Source: Gammaproteobacteria bacterium
GTDB lineage: Bacteria; Pseudomonadota; Gammaproteobacteria; Acidiferrobacterales; Acidiferrobacteraceae
DNA: 60,756 nt
Direction of reading: 5' to 3'
NCBI GenBank assembly: GCA_028064935.1
Contig: JAPTWT010000012.1
Span: forward strand, 1-60,756
The notes beneath the pieces were generated by a model. The model did no database searches and was not told where the DNA came from. It saw only the letters and a list, made by a program, of their open reading frames with translations. Shown piece after piece: positions 20,000 to 33,659 of the stretch (position 1 is its first letter; each line of letters starts with the position of its first letter). The position numbers were made by a program, and so were the translations under genes.

Positions 20000-21688
20000 A
20001 TGCGCACATCCCTTAAAACACAACGCGGCGTATCCACCCTCATCATGATCCTGGCCGTGGGCGCGGCGCTTGCCGCCAGCCTCTACGGCGCCTACAGCCA
20101 CATGCAGGCGAGTGGCCGGTCACAAGACACGAGCAGTACGCGCGCACAGGCCCAAAGCTACGCCGAGGACGCCCTGACCGCCTCCGCGGAATACTTCAAC
20201 ATGCTCTTTTGTGGCTCGCCGAGCGCGACGTGCGCGAGCGGCTCGGCCGGCAATCTCACCCCGACCCTGGTGCCGGCGGGGTTGGTCGTCGTCGATCATG
20301 CCCCCGCCAATGGCAATGGCGGGTACTACACCGCCACGGTGGTCAACAACACCTTTGCCACCAATGGCGAGATCGAGGTCGATGCGGTCGGCACGACGGC
20401 GACGGGCTCGGCGGCCATCCGCGCCTATCTCCATGCCGGCACGATCTACACGTTTACGCCCCTCAATTACGCCTTTCTCATAAACGGCAGCCAGGTCTTG
20501 ACCGGAAACGTTTCCATCAACACTGGTAGCAGTTCGCTGACCGTGGTCGGCAATCTCGGCATCCAGGGCAGCGCCAGCGTGAGTGGCGCGGCGCGGGCCA
20601 CCGGCAGCATCACCGACAGTACCGGCAAGAGCTGCGGCGCGACCGCCACCTGCACCCAGAATATCGACGCCTCGAGTGTCGTGTCGCCGTCCATCAACAC
20701 CTACAACCTGACGGGCGAGGCCAATGCCATCCTGTCGGTGGACGCCCATGGCAACCCGCAGGTGACGTTCGCCAACGACCCGGGTCTCACGCCGGCCGGC
20801 ACCACCTCCTTCGCCTCCTTCCCGGCAAGTTCGACAGCCCTGTGCGCGGCCGGCGGCACTGGCTGCATCGTGCCCCCGTCGAACAACAACGGCGCATGGG
20901 AGATCAAGGGGACGCCGAATCCCGGGGTCCTGTTCTTCTACGGCGACCTCGCGGTTGCGAGCGGCGTGATCGGCAAGAGCACGTCGAGCACACCGGGCTA
21001 CGCCACCCTGATCGCGACCGGCAATGTCGACGTCAAGACCTTGAACGACATCGTCGCCTACGGGCAGATGCCCAATGTCTGCAACCAGGCGGTCATCCCG
21101 ACGAACGTGTGCCCGGACGGGACCAATGCCACGAGTCCCGGGGAGGGCACGGGGCCGGTGGCCAACGCCGTGCTGCTGAGCGGCGGCAGTGTCGACTACC
21201 CCTATAGCGGCGGCGGGACCGTCTATGTCGCCGGGGCGGCCTCCACGGCGGTGCCCCCCCTCAATGCCACGACCGAGACCGCGGCCAGTGACACCACCCA
21301 GCCGAGCGGCACGGTCACGGGCTATCTCTGCACGAGTGATGGGGCCACGACCGGCAGCGCCGCAAGCTGCGGGTCGGATGCCACCACAAGCGGCATCATC
21401 ACCGGGGGCGATGTGACCCTCGAGGGCAACTCGGACCTGACCGGCGTGGTCGCGGCCGGCGAATCCCTGACCGCCCGCGGGACCGGGACCATTACCGGCA
21501 TGATCGACACCGCCAACACCAACAATACCTCGACCTCGACCTTGGGCAACAACTCGAGCACCAATGACATCAACGGCAACCTGAAGATCCGATATGCCCC
21601 GGGGGTGTCCAACGCCACCAACTTCGGAGGCGGCGGCAACACCCCGGAAATGGCCTTTGTGCCGCTTTGGCAGCGCTTTATATACTGA
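20000..21688 (+). CDS. Large PilX-like minor pilin
   Basis: A 562-aa protein with an N-terminal QRG|VSTLIMILAVGAALAASLYG segment like PilX and GspK. The +5 position is not glutamate, as in GspK, the first subunit of a pseudopilus tip. Typical PilX is roughly 170-200 aa, so this one is far larger. The remainder is rich in Thr, Ser, Gly and Asn, with cysteine pairs (FCGSPSATC, SCGATATC, LCAAGGTGC) and stretches that look like repeated short beta strands (GNVSINTGSSSLTVVGNLGI), a pattern seen in surface or adhesive domains. It is the last gene of the pilin row; no pilY1 follows. Confidence 0.8.
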   Translation: MRTSLKTQRGVSTLIMILAVGAALAASLYGAYSHMQASGRSQDTSSTRAQAQSYAEDALTASAEYFNMLFCGSPSATCASGSAGNLTPTLVPAGLVVVDHAPANGNGGYYTATVVNNTFATNGEIEVDAVGTTATGSAAIRAYLHAGTIYTFTPLNYAFLINGSQVLTGNVSINTGSSSLTVVGNLGIQGSASVSGAARATGSITDSTGKSCGATATCTQNIDASSVVSPSINTYNLTGEANAILSVDAHGNPQVTFANDPGLTPAGTTSFASFPASSTALCAAGGTGCIVPPSNNNGAWEIKGTPNPGVLFFYGDLAVASGVIGKSTSSTPGYATLIATGNVDVKTLNDIVAYGQMPNVCNQAVIPTNVCPDGTNATSPGEGTGPVANAVLLSGGSVDYPYSGGGTVYVAGAASTAVPPLNATTETAASDTTQPSGTVTGYLCTSDGATTGSAASCGSDATTSGIITGGDVTLEGNSDLTGVVAAGESLTARGTGTITGMIDTANTNNTSTSTLGNNSSTNDINGNLKIRYAPGVSNATNFGGGGNTPEMAFVPLWQRFIY

Positions 21689-22729
21689 GGGGCGGCTTGG
21701 GCGACCCGGCAGGGGGCCGTGGGCCGTGCCGGACGACGGGCCGTCAATCCGCCGTATCCGGGCGGAGCAGCCCGCGAGGAGACTCGAAGCGACCCCGACC
21801 CCACGCCCGACATGATCGCCGGCACGCCGCGCCAGCGGGTGATCGATTATGAGCGCCGCGAATCGCGCGCCTTCGCGGGCGAGGGCGGTACTGTTCCCCG
21901 TGATTCCGGTGCTTGCGCGCGGCGATCTACGGCGCGTCCTGGTCTTCGGTTCTTTGGAGCGCTGAGCGCACCCGGATATCGCAACGGTCCGCGCGGGCGC
22001 TTCCAGGGCCGGATGTTGCGAGACGGCATCGCGCGGCTGTCATGAACGCGAAACTCTAGGGCGAGGGTCCGGAGCGGATGGCGGGGACCAAACACGCCCT
22101 GGCGGCGGCGCCATTGTGGTCTGGCCAAGGGCTTCGCACGGGCCTTCGTCTCTCGGCAGGCGGCCGAGAAGGCCTTTAACGATCTCGCCGATAGTCCGGA
22201 CCCGGTTGGCCGGACCACTCCCGGAGGCCGCGCAGGCCGCGACCGGCCGCGGTCTTTATTAAAGGCCACGGGGATTCGTAGGCGCGGTGAACATGCAGCC
22301 CGCCGCCCGACGCAGGTGATGCCGTTTCCGGCACGCATCACGCATCGTGGGCCACATAGCGCATATCTCCGTCCGGGGCATCGGCGGAGTAGTCGCCTGG
22401 ACACGGGCCCATGTTGTCTGATACCGGGGAATCAGGCGCCGCAGGGTTGTTCCTCTGCGGGTTCTTCGGAACACGCCCACGGACCGTGTTCATGGGGTTA
22501 GAGGCCCACCCGCTTGAGCGGCTTGGGGGCGTCGCACGGACCAAAAGCTCGCCCGCTTTGGCGGGTTGAGGGTGTCCCCCATGTCGCATGGCGCTACCCG
22601 GTGTCGCCCCCGCGAGCGCGCCCCGTTTGGGGTCATCGCCGGCCGCCCGGCCGCAACGGAATGGCCGCGGCCCCCCAAGGACAGGTCCGCGCTCATGTTA
22701 TCATCTCGTCTTCGCGGGAGGTCTGCGGC
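21689..22729. other. About 1 kb without a recognised gene
   Basis: Between the PilX-like gene and mnmG. Open frames exist on both strands, the longest at 21847-22404 on the minus strand, but their sequence is Arg/Pro-rich and matches no family I know. A GC-rich inverted repeat near 22236-22251 is followed by TCTTTATT and could be a weak terminator. GGGAGG at 22716-22721 is the mnmG ribosome site. The region could hold a decayed gene or the mnmG promoter; I cannot show either. Confidence 0.45.
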
Positions 22730-24589
22730 ATGGAGCACGAGGAACATTACGAGGTCATTGTGGTGGGTGGCGGTCATGCCGGTACCGAGGCCGCGCTCGC
22801 TGCCGCGCGCATGGGGCGCAAGACCTTGTTGCTTACGCACAACATCGAGACCCTGGGCCAGATGTCGTGCAACCCGGCGATCGGTGGCATCGGCAAGGGG
22901 CATCTGGTGCGCGAGATCGATGCCCTGGGCGGGGCCATGGGTTACTGCGCCGACGCCGCCGCCATCCAGTGCCGTACCCTGAACGCACGCAAGGGCCCGG
23001 CGGTGCGCGCCACGCGCGTGCAGGCCGATCGGGTCCTCTACAAGGCCGCCGTGCGCCGCGTCCTGGAGCACCAGCCGAACCTCCACATCTTCCAGCAGGC
23101 GGTCGACGACCTCGTGGTCGAGGGCCGCGCGGTCGTGGGGGTCGTCACCCAGATGGGCCTCATCATGCGTGCCCGCGCCGTCGTCCTGACCACCGGCACG
23201 TTCCTGGCCGGACTCATCCACGTGGGCCAGAGCCGGCACGCCGGGGGGCGCGCGGGCGAGCCCCCGGCGCGCGCGCTGGCCGAACGCCTGCGCGCCCTGC
23301 CGTTGCGGGTGGGGCGCCTGAAGACCGGCACCCCTCCACGCATCGACGGCCGCACCATCGATTTTTCGGTCCTCGAGGCGCAGGCCGGCGACGAACCGGC
23401 CCCCTATTTCTCCTATGACGAGCCGGCGCGGCCGCCTCAGGTGGCCTGCCATATCACTCAAACGACCGAAGAGACCCATGCGATCGTGCGCGCGGCCCTT
23501 GACCGGTCCCCGCTCTACACGGGGGCCATCGAAGGGGCCGGGCCGCGCTACTGCCCATCCCTCGAGGACAAGGTCGTGCGCTTCGCCGACAAGGTCTCGC
23601 ATCAGATCTTTCTCGAGCCCGAGGGTCTGGATACCCCCGAGATCTACCCCAACGGCATTTCCACCAGCCTGCCATTCGATGCCCAGTGGCGCCTGGTGCG
23701 CTCCATACCCGGTCTGCACAAGGCGGTACTGACCCGCCCCGGCTACGCCATCGAATACGACTACTTCGATCCGCGCGACCTGAAGCCCTCACTGGAGACC
23801 CACGCCGTCGAGGGGCTGTTCTTCGCCGGCCAGATCAATGGAACGACCGGCTATGAGGAGGCCGCCGCGCAGGGCCTCCTGGCGGGCATCAATGCCGCGC
23901 TCGCGGCGCGCGCCGAGGGCGCCTGGTGGCCCGGGCGCCACGAGGCCTATCTCGGGGTGCTGGTGGACGACCTCATCACCCAGGGCCTGACCGAACCGTA
24001 CCGCATGTTCACCTCCCGCGCCGAACACCGGCTCTTGTTGCGCGAAGACAATGCCGATGAACGGCTGGCCGAGGTCGCGCATCGCCTGGGGCTCATCGGT
24101 GATGCCCGTTATCGGGAGATCCGGGCCCGCGAGCAGGCCGTGTCCCGCGAGCAGGCGCGCTTGCGCTCGGTGTTCGTGCGTCCCGGCGATCCGGCGGTGG
24201 CCGCGTGCCTCGGCCAGGATCTGGCGCGCGAAAGTTCCTTGTTCGACCTCCTCAAGCGCCCCGGCGTACGCTATAACGACATCATTGAGATAGTGCCCTC
24301 CGAGGCGGCGCTCACGGACGCCAAGGCCGGGCGCCAGCTCGAGATCTCGGTCAAGTATGCGGGATATATCGCGCGCCAGGGCGACGAGATCGCGCGCCGC
24401 GCCCACCACGAGGGAATGGTTTTGCCGGAGGATCTGGATTATCAAGGGATACGCGGCCTGTCCACCGAGGTCCGCCAGCGCCTGGCGCGTCACAGGCCGG
24501 CGACCCTCGGTCAGGCGGCGCGCCTGCCCGGGGTCACGCCGGCGGCCGTGTCGCTGTTGCTCGTCCACCTGAAGCGGGTGCGGGCCTGA
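22730..24589 (+). CDS. mnmG: tRNA U34 carboxymethylaminomethyl synthase subunit MnmG
   Basis: FAD-dependent partner of MnmE in wobble-uridine modification. The 619-aa protein has the Rossmann FAD motif [19 protein letters not shown] near residues 11-29, then [19 protein letters not shown], a second signature [14 protein letters not shown] near 273 and the [20 protein letters not shown] region near 364. Start ATG 22730 is set by GGGAGG eight bases upstream and by family length; the frame is open further upstream, but without homology. It leads the mnmG-rsmG-parA-parB cluster typical of origins. Confidence 0.98.
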   Translation: MEHEEHYEVIVVGGGHAGTEAALAAARMGRKTLLLTHNIETLGQMSCNPAIGGIGKGHLVREIDALGGAMGYCADAAAIQCRTLNARKGPAVRATRVQADRVLYKAAVRRVLEHQPNLHIFQQAVDDLVVEGRAVVGVVTQMGLIMRARAVVLTTGTFLAGLIHVGQSRHAGGRAGEPPARALAERLRALPLRVGRLKTGTPPRIDGRTIDFSVLEAQAGDEPAPYFSYDEPARPPQVACHITQTTEETHAIVRAALDRSPLYTGAIEGAGPRYCPSLEDKVVRFADKVSHQIFLEPEGLDTPEIYPNGISTSLPFDAQWRLVRSIPGLHKAVLTRPGYAIEYDYFDPRDLKPSLETHAVEGLFFAGQINGTTGYEEAAAQGLLAGINAALAARAEGAWWPGRHEAYLGVLVDDLITQGLTEPYRMFTSRAEHRLLLREDNADERLAEVAHRLGLIGDARYREIRAREQAVSREQARLRSVFVRPGDPAVAACLGQDLARESSLFDLLKRPGVRYNDIIEIVPSEAALTDAKAGRQLEISVKYAGYIARQGDEIARRAHHEGMVLPEDLDYQGIRGLSTEVRQRLARHRPATLGQAARLPGVTPAAVSLLLVHLKRVRA

Positions 24590-24590
24590 C

Positions 24591-25253
24591 ATGGGCGGCG
24601 CGCGCGCCATGGGCGCGGAGCCGTGGGGGCGGGCGCGAGAGCGCCTGCGTGTCGGCATGCAAGCGCTGGGGCTCACGGCCGACGCGCCCACGCAAGCGCG
24701 CCTCCTGTCCTATCTCGAGACCCTGGCGCGCTGGAACCGGGTGTTCAATCTGACGGCCATCCGCGACCCCGAGGACATGGTCGCGCGCCACATCCTGGAC
24801 AGCCTCACCATCCTGCCGCACCTGCCGGCCGGCCGCCTGCTCGACATAGGCAGCGGCGCGGGCCTGCCGGGTATCCCCATCGCCGTGCTGCAACCGCAGC
24901 GCCCCGTGGTCCTGCTCGATCGCTCCCGCAAGCGCATGGATTTTCTGACCGAGGTGGTCGCGCGCATGGCCCTTACGCAGGTCGTTCTGGCCCATGGGCG
25001 GGTGGAGGACCACGTCCCCGAGGCGCCTTATGCCGTAATCACCGCGCGCGCGTTCGCAAGCCTGGATGATATTGCGCTGGCCGCCGGTCGCCTGCTCGCG
25101 CCCGGCGGTATCATCGCCGCCATGAAGGGCGCGCTCCCGACCGAGGAGTTGGCGTCCGTGGCGCCGCCCTTTACCGTGCAGGCCGTGCATGCCCTGCAGG
25201 TGCCGGGGCTTGCCGCCAAGCGCCACCTCGTGGCGCTCGTGCGCGACCCATGA
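24591..25253 (+). CDS. rsmG: 16S rRNA (guanine-N7)-methyltransferase RsmG
   Basis: Methylates G527 of 16S rRNA in the decoding region. The 220-aa protein shows NLTAIRDPEDMVARHILDSL near residue 48 and the SAM motif DIGSGAGLPGIPIAVL near 85, both diagnostic of the family. It starts one base after the mnmG stop and overlaps parA by four bases (ATGA), so expression is coupled. Confidence 0.97.
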   Translation: MGGARAMGAEPWGRARERLRVGMQALGLTADAPTQARLLSYLETLARWNRVFNLTAIRDPEDMVARHILDSLTILPHLPAGRLLDIGSGAGLPGIPIAVLQPQRPVVLLDRSRKRMDFLTEVVARMALTQVVLAHGRVEDHVPEAPYAVITARAFASLDDIALAAGRLLAPGGIIAAMKGALPTEELASVAPPFTVQAVHALQVPGLAAKRHLVALVRDP

Positions 25254-26032
25254 CGCGCACCGTCGCCACCGCCAATCAAAAGGGCGGAGTGGGCAAGACC
25301 ACGACCAGCATCAACGTGGCCGCGGCGCTTGCCGAGCAGGGCCGGCGCGTCCTGCTCATCGATCTCGATCCGCAGGGCAATGCCACCATGGGCAGCGGTG
25401 CGGCGGGCACGGAACGCGGTCTGTATGATGTCCTGCTCGGCGAGGTCGAGGCCCGGCACGCGATCGCCCCGACGGCGTGCGGCTATGACATGCTGGCGGC
25501 GCATGCCGATTTGTCGGGCGCGGAGCTCGAACTCGCCCAGGCCCCGCAGCGCGAGCGGCGCCTGCGCCAGGCGCTCGCCCCCCTCCAGGGCGACTACGAT
25601 TATATTTATATCGATTGTCCCCCGGCCTTGAGTCTTTTGACCGTCAACGCCCTCGTGGCCGCCGACGCCGTACTGATCCCCATGCAGTGCGAATACTACG
25701 CCCTCGAAGGGCTCACGGCCCTGCTCGGCACCATACGACGCGTGCGTGCCCAGCTGAACCCGGCGCTGACCATCGAAGGCCTGCTGCGCACCATGTTCGA
25801 CCCGCGCAACGGTCTGGCCCTCGAGGTGTCGGATCAATTGACCCGCCATTTCGGCAACCAGCTCTTTCAGACCATCATACCGCGCAACGTCCGCCTGGCC
25901 GAGGCCCCGAGCCACGGTGTCCCGGTGATCCAGTATGATCGTTCGTCGCGCGGGGCGCAGGCCTACCTGGCCCTGGCCGCCGAGATACTGGCGCGCGAAT
26001 CCCCACCTGCCGCAGGAGACCCACCCCCATGA
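25250..26032 (+). CDS. parA: Chromosome partitioning ATPase ParA
   Basis: Deviant Walker ATPase that moves ParB-parS complexes over the nucleoid. In the 260-aa protein, TANQKGGVGKTTTSINVA at residues 7-24 is the ParA-type P-loop, LIDLDPQGNATMG follows near 38 and the Walker B-type YIYIDCPPALSLLT lies near 117. It has no N-terminal helix-turn-helix, as usual for chromosomal ParA (Soj). It overlaps rsmG and parB by four bases each. Two parS-like sites lie in recF about 20 kb away. Confidence 0.97.
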   Translation: MTRTVATANQKGGVGKTTTSINVAAALAEQGRRVLLIDLDPQGNATMGSGAAGTERGLYDVLLGEVEARHAIAPTACGYDMLAAHADLSGAELELAQAPQRERRLRQALAPLQGDYDYIYIDCPPALSLLTVNALVAADAVLIPMQCEYYALEGLTALLGTIRRVRAQLNPALTIEGLLRTMFDPRNGLALEVSDQLTRHFGNQLFQTIIPRNVRLAEAPSHGVPVIQYDRSSRGAQAYLALAAEILARESPPAAGDPPP

Positions 26033-26880
26033 AGGAGAAACGCCCCCGGCTCGGACGCGGCCTGGACGCCCTGTTCGGCGATGGCCAGCGTCCCGACACC
26101 CTATCCGCGTCGCCGGACGCCATCCGTACCCTGCCGATCGAACGCCTGCAGCGTGGCCGTTACCAGCCGCGTACGCATATGGAGCCCGAGGCCTTGAACG
26201 CGCTTGCCGATTCCATCCGCGCGCAGGGCATCGTGCAACCGATCCTGGTGCGCGAGGTGACCGGCGGCTTCGAGATCATCGCCGGGGAGCGCCGCTGGCG
26301 TGCCGCCCAGATCGCGGGCCTCGCCGAGGTGCCGGTGATCGTGCGCGACATACCCGACCAGGCGGCGATGGCCGTCGCCCTGATCGAAAACATCCAGCGC
26401 GAGGACCTGAACCCCCTTGAGGAGGCCGCCGGTCTCAAGCGCCTCCAGGAAGAATTCGGTCTCACGCACGACGAGATCGCCGCTCATGTCGGGCGATCGC
26501 GCGCCGCCGTCACCAACCTCCTGCGCCTCCTGGGCCTCGCCCCGGAGGTGCGCGAACTGCTGGAGACCGGCCGCCTCGAGATGGGGCACGGCCGCGCCTT
26601 GCTCGGCATCGCCGACGCAAGCGCCCAGGCGGCCCTGGCGCGCGAGGTGGCAGCCCAGGGTCTGAGCGTCCGCGAGACCGAGCGACGCGTGCAGCGCCAC
26701 GGCCGTCCGACACCCCCGAAGGCGGCCCCCGATCCGGATGTCGAGACACTGGAGCGCCGCCTCACCGAAACCCTGGGGGCGCGCGTACGCATTCAGGCGC
26801 GGCGTGCCGGCGCGGGACGCATCACGATCGACTATCATAGTATGGACGAGCTCGAGGGACTGCTCGGCCGATTCTCGTGA
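26029..26880 (+). CDS. parB: Chromosome partitioning protein ParB
   Basis: CTP-dependent DNA clamp that loads at parS. The 283-aa protein starts with RLGRGLDALFGD, the ParA-stimulating N-terminal box, then has IRTLPIERLQRGRYQPR, the CTP-binding GERRWRAAQIAGL near residue 87 and ENIQREDLNPLEEA near 123, the helix-turn-helix around residues 140-165, and a C-terminal dimerisation region. Its binding site probably is the palindrome found twice in recF. Confidence 0.97.
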   Translation: MKEKRPRLGRGLDALFGDGQRPDTLSASPDAIRTLPIERLQRGRYQPRTHMEPEALNALADSIRAQGIVQPILVREVTGGFEIIAGERRWRAAQIAGLAEVPVIVRDIPDQAAMAVALIENIQREDLNPLEEAAGLKRLQEEFGLTHDEIAAHVGRSRAAVTNLLRLLGLAPEVRELLETGRLEMGHGRALLGIADASAQAALAREVAAQGLSVRETERRVQRHGRPTPPKAAPDPDVETLERRLTETLGARVRIQARRAGAGRITIDYHSMDELEGLLGRFS

Positions 26881-26893
26881 GACAGGAGGGGGC

Positions 26894-27208
26894 GTGAAAC
26901 GATGGACTCCCGGCATCGCCGGCCTTACCCTAGCGGTCTTGTGTTGGCATACGGCGCACGCGGGCCTGCGGGGCCTGCGGCACGCGGCCCGTAGCGGGGC
27001 GCCCAACGCCGAGTTGAAGTTAGGCGAGCTGTATCAGTATGGGGTCGGGCAGCCGGACCATCTCGTCCATGCCCTGGCCTGGTATGAGCGTGCCGCCCCG
27101 AAGTCGCGGCGCGCGGCTGAACTCGCCCGGCAGCTCACGGCGAGGCTGACTCCGGCCGAGCGCCAGCAGGCTGCGGCATGGGCCAAGCCGCGGCTCGGCC
27201 CCCCCTAA
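26894..27208 (+). CDS. Small secreted Sel1-like repeat protein
   Basis: A 104-aa protein with a probable signal peptide (basic VKRW, hydrophobic stretch to AHA near residue 24) and one Sel1-like repeat: AARSGAPNAELKLGELYQYG followed by ALAWYERAA. Sel1 repeats are helical hairpins that mediate protein contacts. The start is GTG 26894, supported by a strong AGGAGGGG just upstream; no ATG fits. It follows parB by 13 bases and precedes the atp promoter, an unusual guest between parB and atpI. Function unknown. Confidence 0.72.
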   Translation: MKRWTPGIAGLTLAVLCWHTAHAGLRGLRHAARSGAPNAELKLGELYQYGVGQPDHLVHALAWYERAAPKSRRAAELARQLTARLTPAERQQAAAWAKPRLGPP

Positions 27209-27257
27209 ACCCGCGCCTGTCCGACAGCGATCCCGGGCGCCCCGCGCATGGCCCCGT

Positions 27258-27286
27258 TTGACCCTAGCATAAGGAACACTTATACT
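27258..27286 (+). promoter_or_regulatory. Predicted sigma70 promoter of the atp operon
   Basis: TTGACC (27258-27263), 17 bases, TATACT (27281-27286), 47 bases ahead of the atpI start. Five of six bases match at each hexamer, with ideal spacing, which makes it the best promoter I see in the window. Confidence 0.75.
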
Positions 27287-27333
27287 GCGCCGCCGCGGGC
27301 GCCCCTAACGAGGCCGACCGGGTCGGGATCATC

Positions 27334-28493
<1,160 letters not shown>

Positions 28494-28532
28494 GCCCGGT
28501 TTCTTTCATCTTTACATTCAAGGAGTCGCTTT

Positions 28533-28838
28533 ATGGTTGATCCGCAGCTTGCGTCGGTTATTGGCATGGTCTTTTCCTACACGGCCGTCGCCGTGGGCAT
28601 CATCTTCGCGGGAGCCGCCCTGGGCTCGGCCCTCGGCTGGGGCCTCATCTGCTCCAAGTACATCGAGGGCATCGCCCGCCAGCCGGAGATGTTGCCGACC
28701 TTGCGCATCCAGATGTTCATCACCGCGGGCCTCATGGAGTCGTTTCCGTTCATTGCCGCGGCCTTCGCCATGTACTTCACCTTCGTGAACCCGTTCGAGG
28801 GGGCGGCCGTGGCCGCCATCACGCACGTCGCCCATTAA
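28533..28838 (+). CDS. atpE: ATP synthase Fo subunit c
   Basis: Forms the rotor ring. The 101-aa hairpin protein has two hydrophobic helices joined by the polar loop EGIARQPEMLPTLR. The ion-binding carboxylate is glutamate (GLMESFPFI), not the aspartate of E. coli or Pseudomonas. The residue that aligns with Gln32 of sodium-type rings is tryptophan (GWGLICSK), so a sodium site is unlikely and the enzyme is probably proton-driven. A ribosome site AAGGAG precedes the ATG. Confidence 0.97.
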   Translation: MVDPQLASVIGMVFSYTAVAVGIIFAGAALGSALGWGLICSKYIEGIARQPEMLPTLRIQMFITAGLMESFPFIAAAFAMYFTFVNPFEGAAVAAITHVAH

Positions 28839-28863
28839 GGTCAGATAGGGACACGCCCACACC

Positions 28864-29334
28864 ATGCCGATATCCGTGACCCTCATCGTCCAGATGGTCA
28901 CCTTCGCGGTGCTCATCCTATTCGTCAAGCGCTACCTCTGGGGGCCGCTTACGGCGGTCATGGAGCGTCGCCAGAAGCGCATCGCCGACGGTCTGGCGGC
29001 GGCCGACCAGGGCCGCAAGGCGCTCGATGAGGCGCAACGCCAGCAAGACGAGATCCTGGCCGTGGCGCGCGAGCGCGCCGCCGAAATCCTGGACCATGCC
29101 GAGCGGCGTTCGCGCGAGATCATCGAGGAGGCCCGCGAGCGCGCCCGCGCCGAAGGCGAGCACGCCATGGCCCTCTCGCGCGCCGAGGCCGAGGCCGAGA
29201 TGACCCGCCTGCGCGAGCGCCTGCGCGCCGACGTCGCGCGCCTGGCCCTGGCCGGGGCCGAGCGCATCGTGGAGCGCGAGATAGACCGCCGCCTGCATGA
29301 CCGGCTTCTCGAAGAAGTGGCGGGGCAGCTGTGA
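28864..29334 (+). CDS. atpF: ATP synthase Fo subunit b
   Basis: Peripheral stalk. The 156-aa protein has one N-terminal membrane helix (LIVQMVTFAVLILFVKRYLWGPL) followed by a long charged coiled coil rich in Arg, Glu and Ala. The length is the same as in E. coli. Its 3' end overlaps atpH by four bases (GTGA). Confidence 0.97.
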   Translation: MPISVTLIVQMVTFAVLILFVKRYLWGPLTAVMERRQKRIADGLAAADQGRKALDEAQRQQDEILAVARERAAEILDHAERRSREIIEEARERARAEGEHAMALSRAEAEAEMTRLRERLRADVARLALAGAERIVEREIDRRLHDRLLEEVAGQL

Positions 29335-29864
29335 TCCGCGATCAGCTGGCGGCGATTGCGCGCCCCTATGCCCGGGCGCTCATGGCGGTGCCCGGGAGCG
29401 ACCGCGCCGCCCTGCTCGCATCCCTCGAGGCTGCCGCCCAGGCGCTCTCCGATCCGGCGATCGCGGCGCTGGCCGAGAACCCCGAGATCCCGCGCGCGCG
29501 CCTGGCCGCCGCCCTGGCGCCTGACGCAACCGACCGGTCCCTCGTGGCGCGCCTCATCGACGTGTTGTTGCAAAATGACCGCCTGGCGGCGCTGCCGTGG
29601 ATCGCGAAGACCTTTGCCGCCTTGAAAGACGAGGCCGAAAACCGCACGCACGCCACCGTCACCACCGCCCAGCCCTTGAGCGAGCCCCAGCGCGAGCGGT
29701 TACGCGCGGCGCTCGCGCGGCGCACCGGGCATACCGTGGAGCTGATCGTGGAAACCGACGACCGCCTCCTGGCCGGCGTCATCGTCCAGCATGGGGATAT
29801 GGTCTTCGACGGCTCGATCCGCGGCCGTCTGGCAGCCCTTGCTCATGCGTTAAGCCCTTTCTAG
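29331..29864 (+). CDS. atpH: ATP synthase F1 subunit delta
   Basis: Connects the peripheral stalk to the alpha/beta head. The 177-aa protein begins with the [12 protein letters not shown] motif of subunit delta and ends with the conserved [30 protein letters not shown] region. The GTG start overlaps the end of atpF. The sequence between is Ala- and Arg-rich, in keeping with the base composition. Confidence 0.97.
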   Translation: MIRDQLAAIARPYARALMAVPGSDRAALLASLEAAAQALSDPAIAALAENPEIPRARLAAALAPDATDRSLVARLIDVLLQNDRLAALPWIAKTFAALKDEAENRTHATVTTAQPLSEPQRERLRAALARRTGHTVELIVETDDRLLAGVIVQHGDMVFDGSIRGRLAALAHALSPF

Positions 29865-29874
29865 AGGAATTCCT

Positions 29875-31406
<1,532 letters not shown>

Positions 31407-31407
<1 letters not shown>

Positions 31408-32267
31408 TGGCGCGCGGAAAGGAGATCCGGAACAAGATCCGCAGCGTGCAGAGCACGCAGAAGATCACCCGCGCCATGCAGATGGTGGCGGCGGCCAAGA
31501 TGCGCAAGGCCCAGGAACGCATGCGCGCCGCGCGCCCGTATGCCGAGAGCCTGGTGGCCATCATGCGCCATATCCGGGCCGCGCACCCCGAGTATCGCCA
31601 TCCGCTCCTGGCCGTGCGGCCGGTACGGCGCGCGGCCCTGCTGGTTGTGACCTCCGATCGTGGTCTTGCCGGGGCACTCAACGTCAATGTCCTGCGCGTC
31701 GCGGTGGGCCAGCTGAAGGAGTGGGAGGAGGCGGGTATTCAGGGTGAGGTCGCGGTGTTGGGCAACAAGGGCGCGGCGTATTTTCGCAGACTCCGGGCCC
31801 CCGTGGCGGCCCAGCTCGCGCCGCTCGGGGACCGCCCGACCCTGCAATCGATCATAGGGGTGGTCAAGGTTCTGGTCGACGCCTACCGTGAGGAGCGTCT
31901 TGACCGCATCGTGCTCGTCTACAGTCGCTTCGAGAACACCATGAGCCAGGTGGCGGTGACCGAGGACCTGCTGCCGCTGCCGGAGCCCGGACCGGATGTC
32001 GATCGGCACCGCTGGGACTACCTCTACGAGCCGGAGGCCCAGGATGTCCTGTCCGACATCCTGACCCGCTATGTGGAGACGCGTGTCCACGGGGTCGTGA
32101 TCGAGAATCTTGCGAGCGAACAGGCGGCGCGCATGGTCGCCATGCGCGCCGCGACCGACAACGCCGGGCGTCTGATCGGGGATCTGAAATTGGCCTACAA
32201 CAAGGCGCGCCAGGCGGCGATCACGCAGGAAATCGCGGAGATCGTAAGCGGCGCGTCGGCGGTCTAG
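31407..32267 (+). CDS. atpG: ATP synthase F1 subunit gamma
   Basis: Central rotor shaft. The 286-aa protein has the two terminal helices that form the coiled coil: IRNKIRSVQSTQKITRAMQM at the N terminus and the region ending RQAAITQEIAEIVSGA at the C terminus. LLVVTSDRGLAGALN near residue 73 is the conserved Rossmann-like part. Confidence 0.98.
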
Positions 32268-33653
<1,386 letters not shown>

Positions 33654-33659
33654 TCGGCC

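Noticed and set aside
21847..22404. A 185-aa minus-strand frame in the gap before mnmG
   Set aside because: The product is Arg/Pro-rich without any motif, no ribosome site is seen, and such frames are common in GC-rich non-coding DNA.
28533..28838. Sodium-driven ATP synthase
   Set aside because: The c subunit has glutamate followed by serine as in sodium types, but the glutamine ligand is tryptophan and the threonine is phenylalanine, so a sodium site is not supported.
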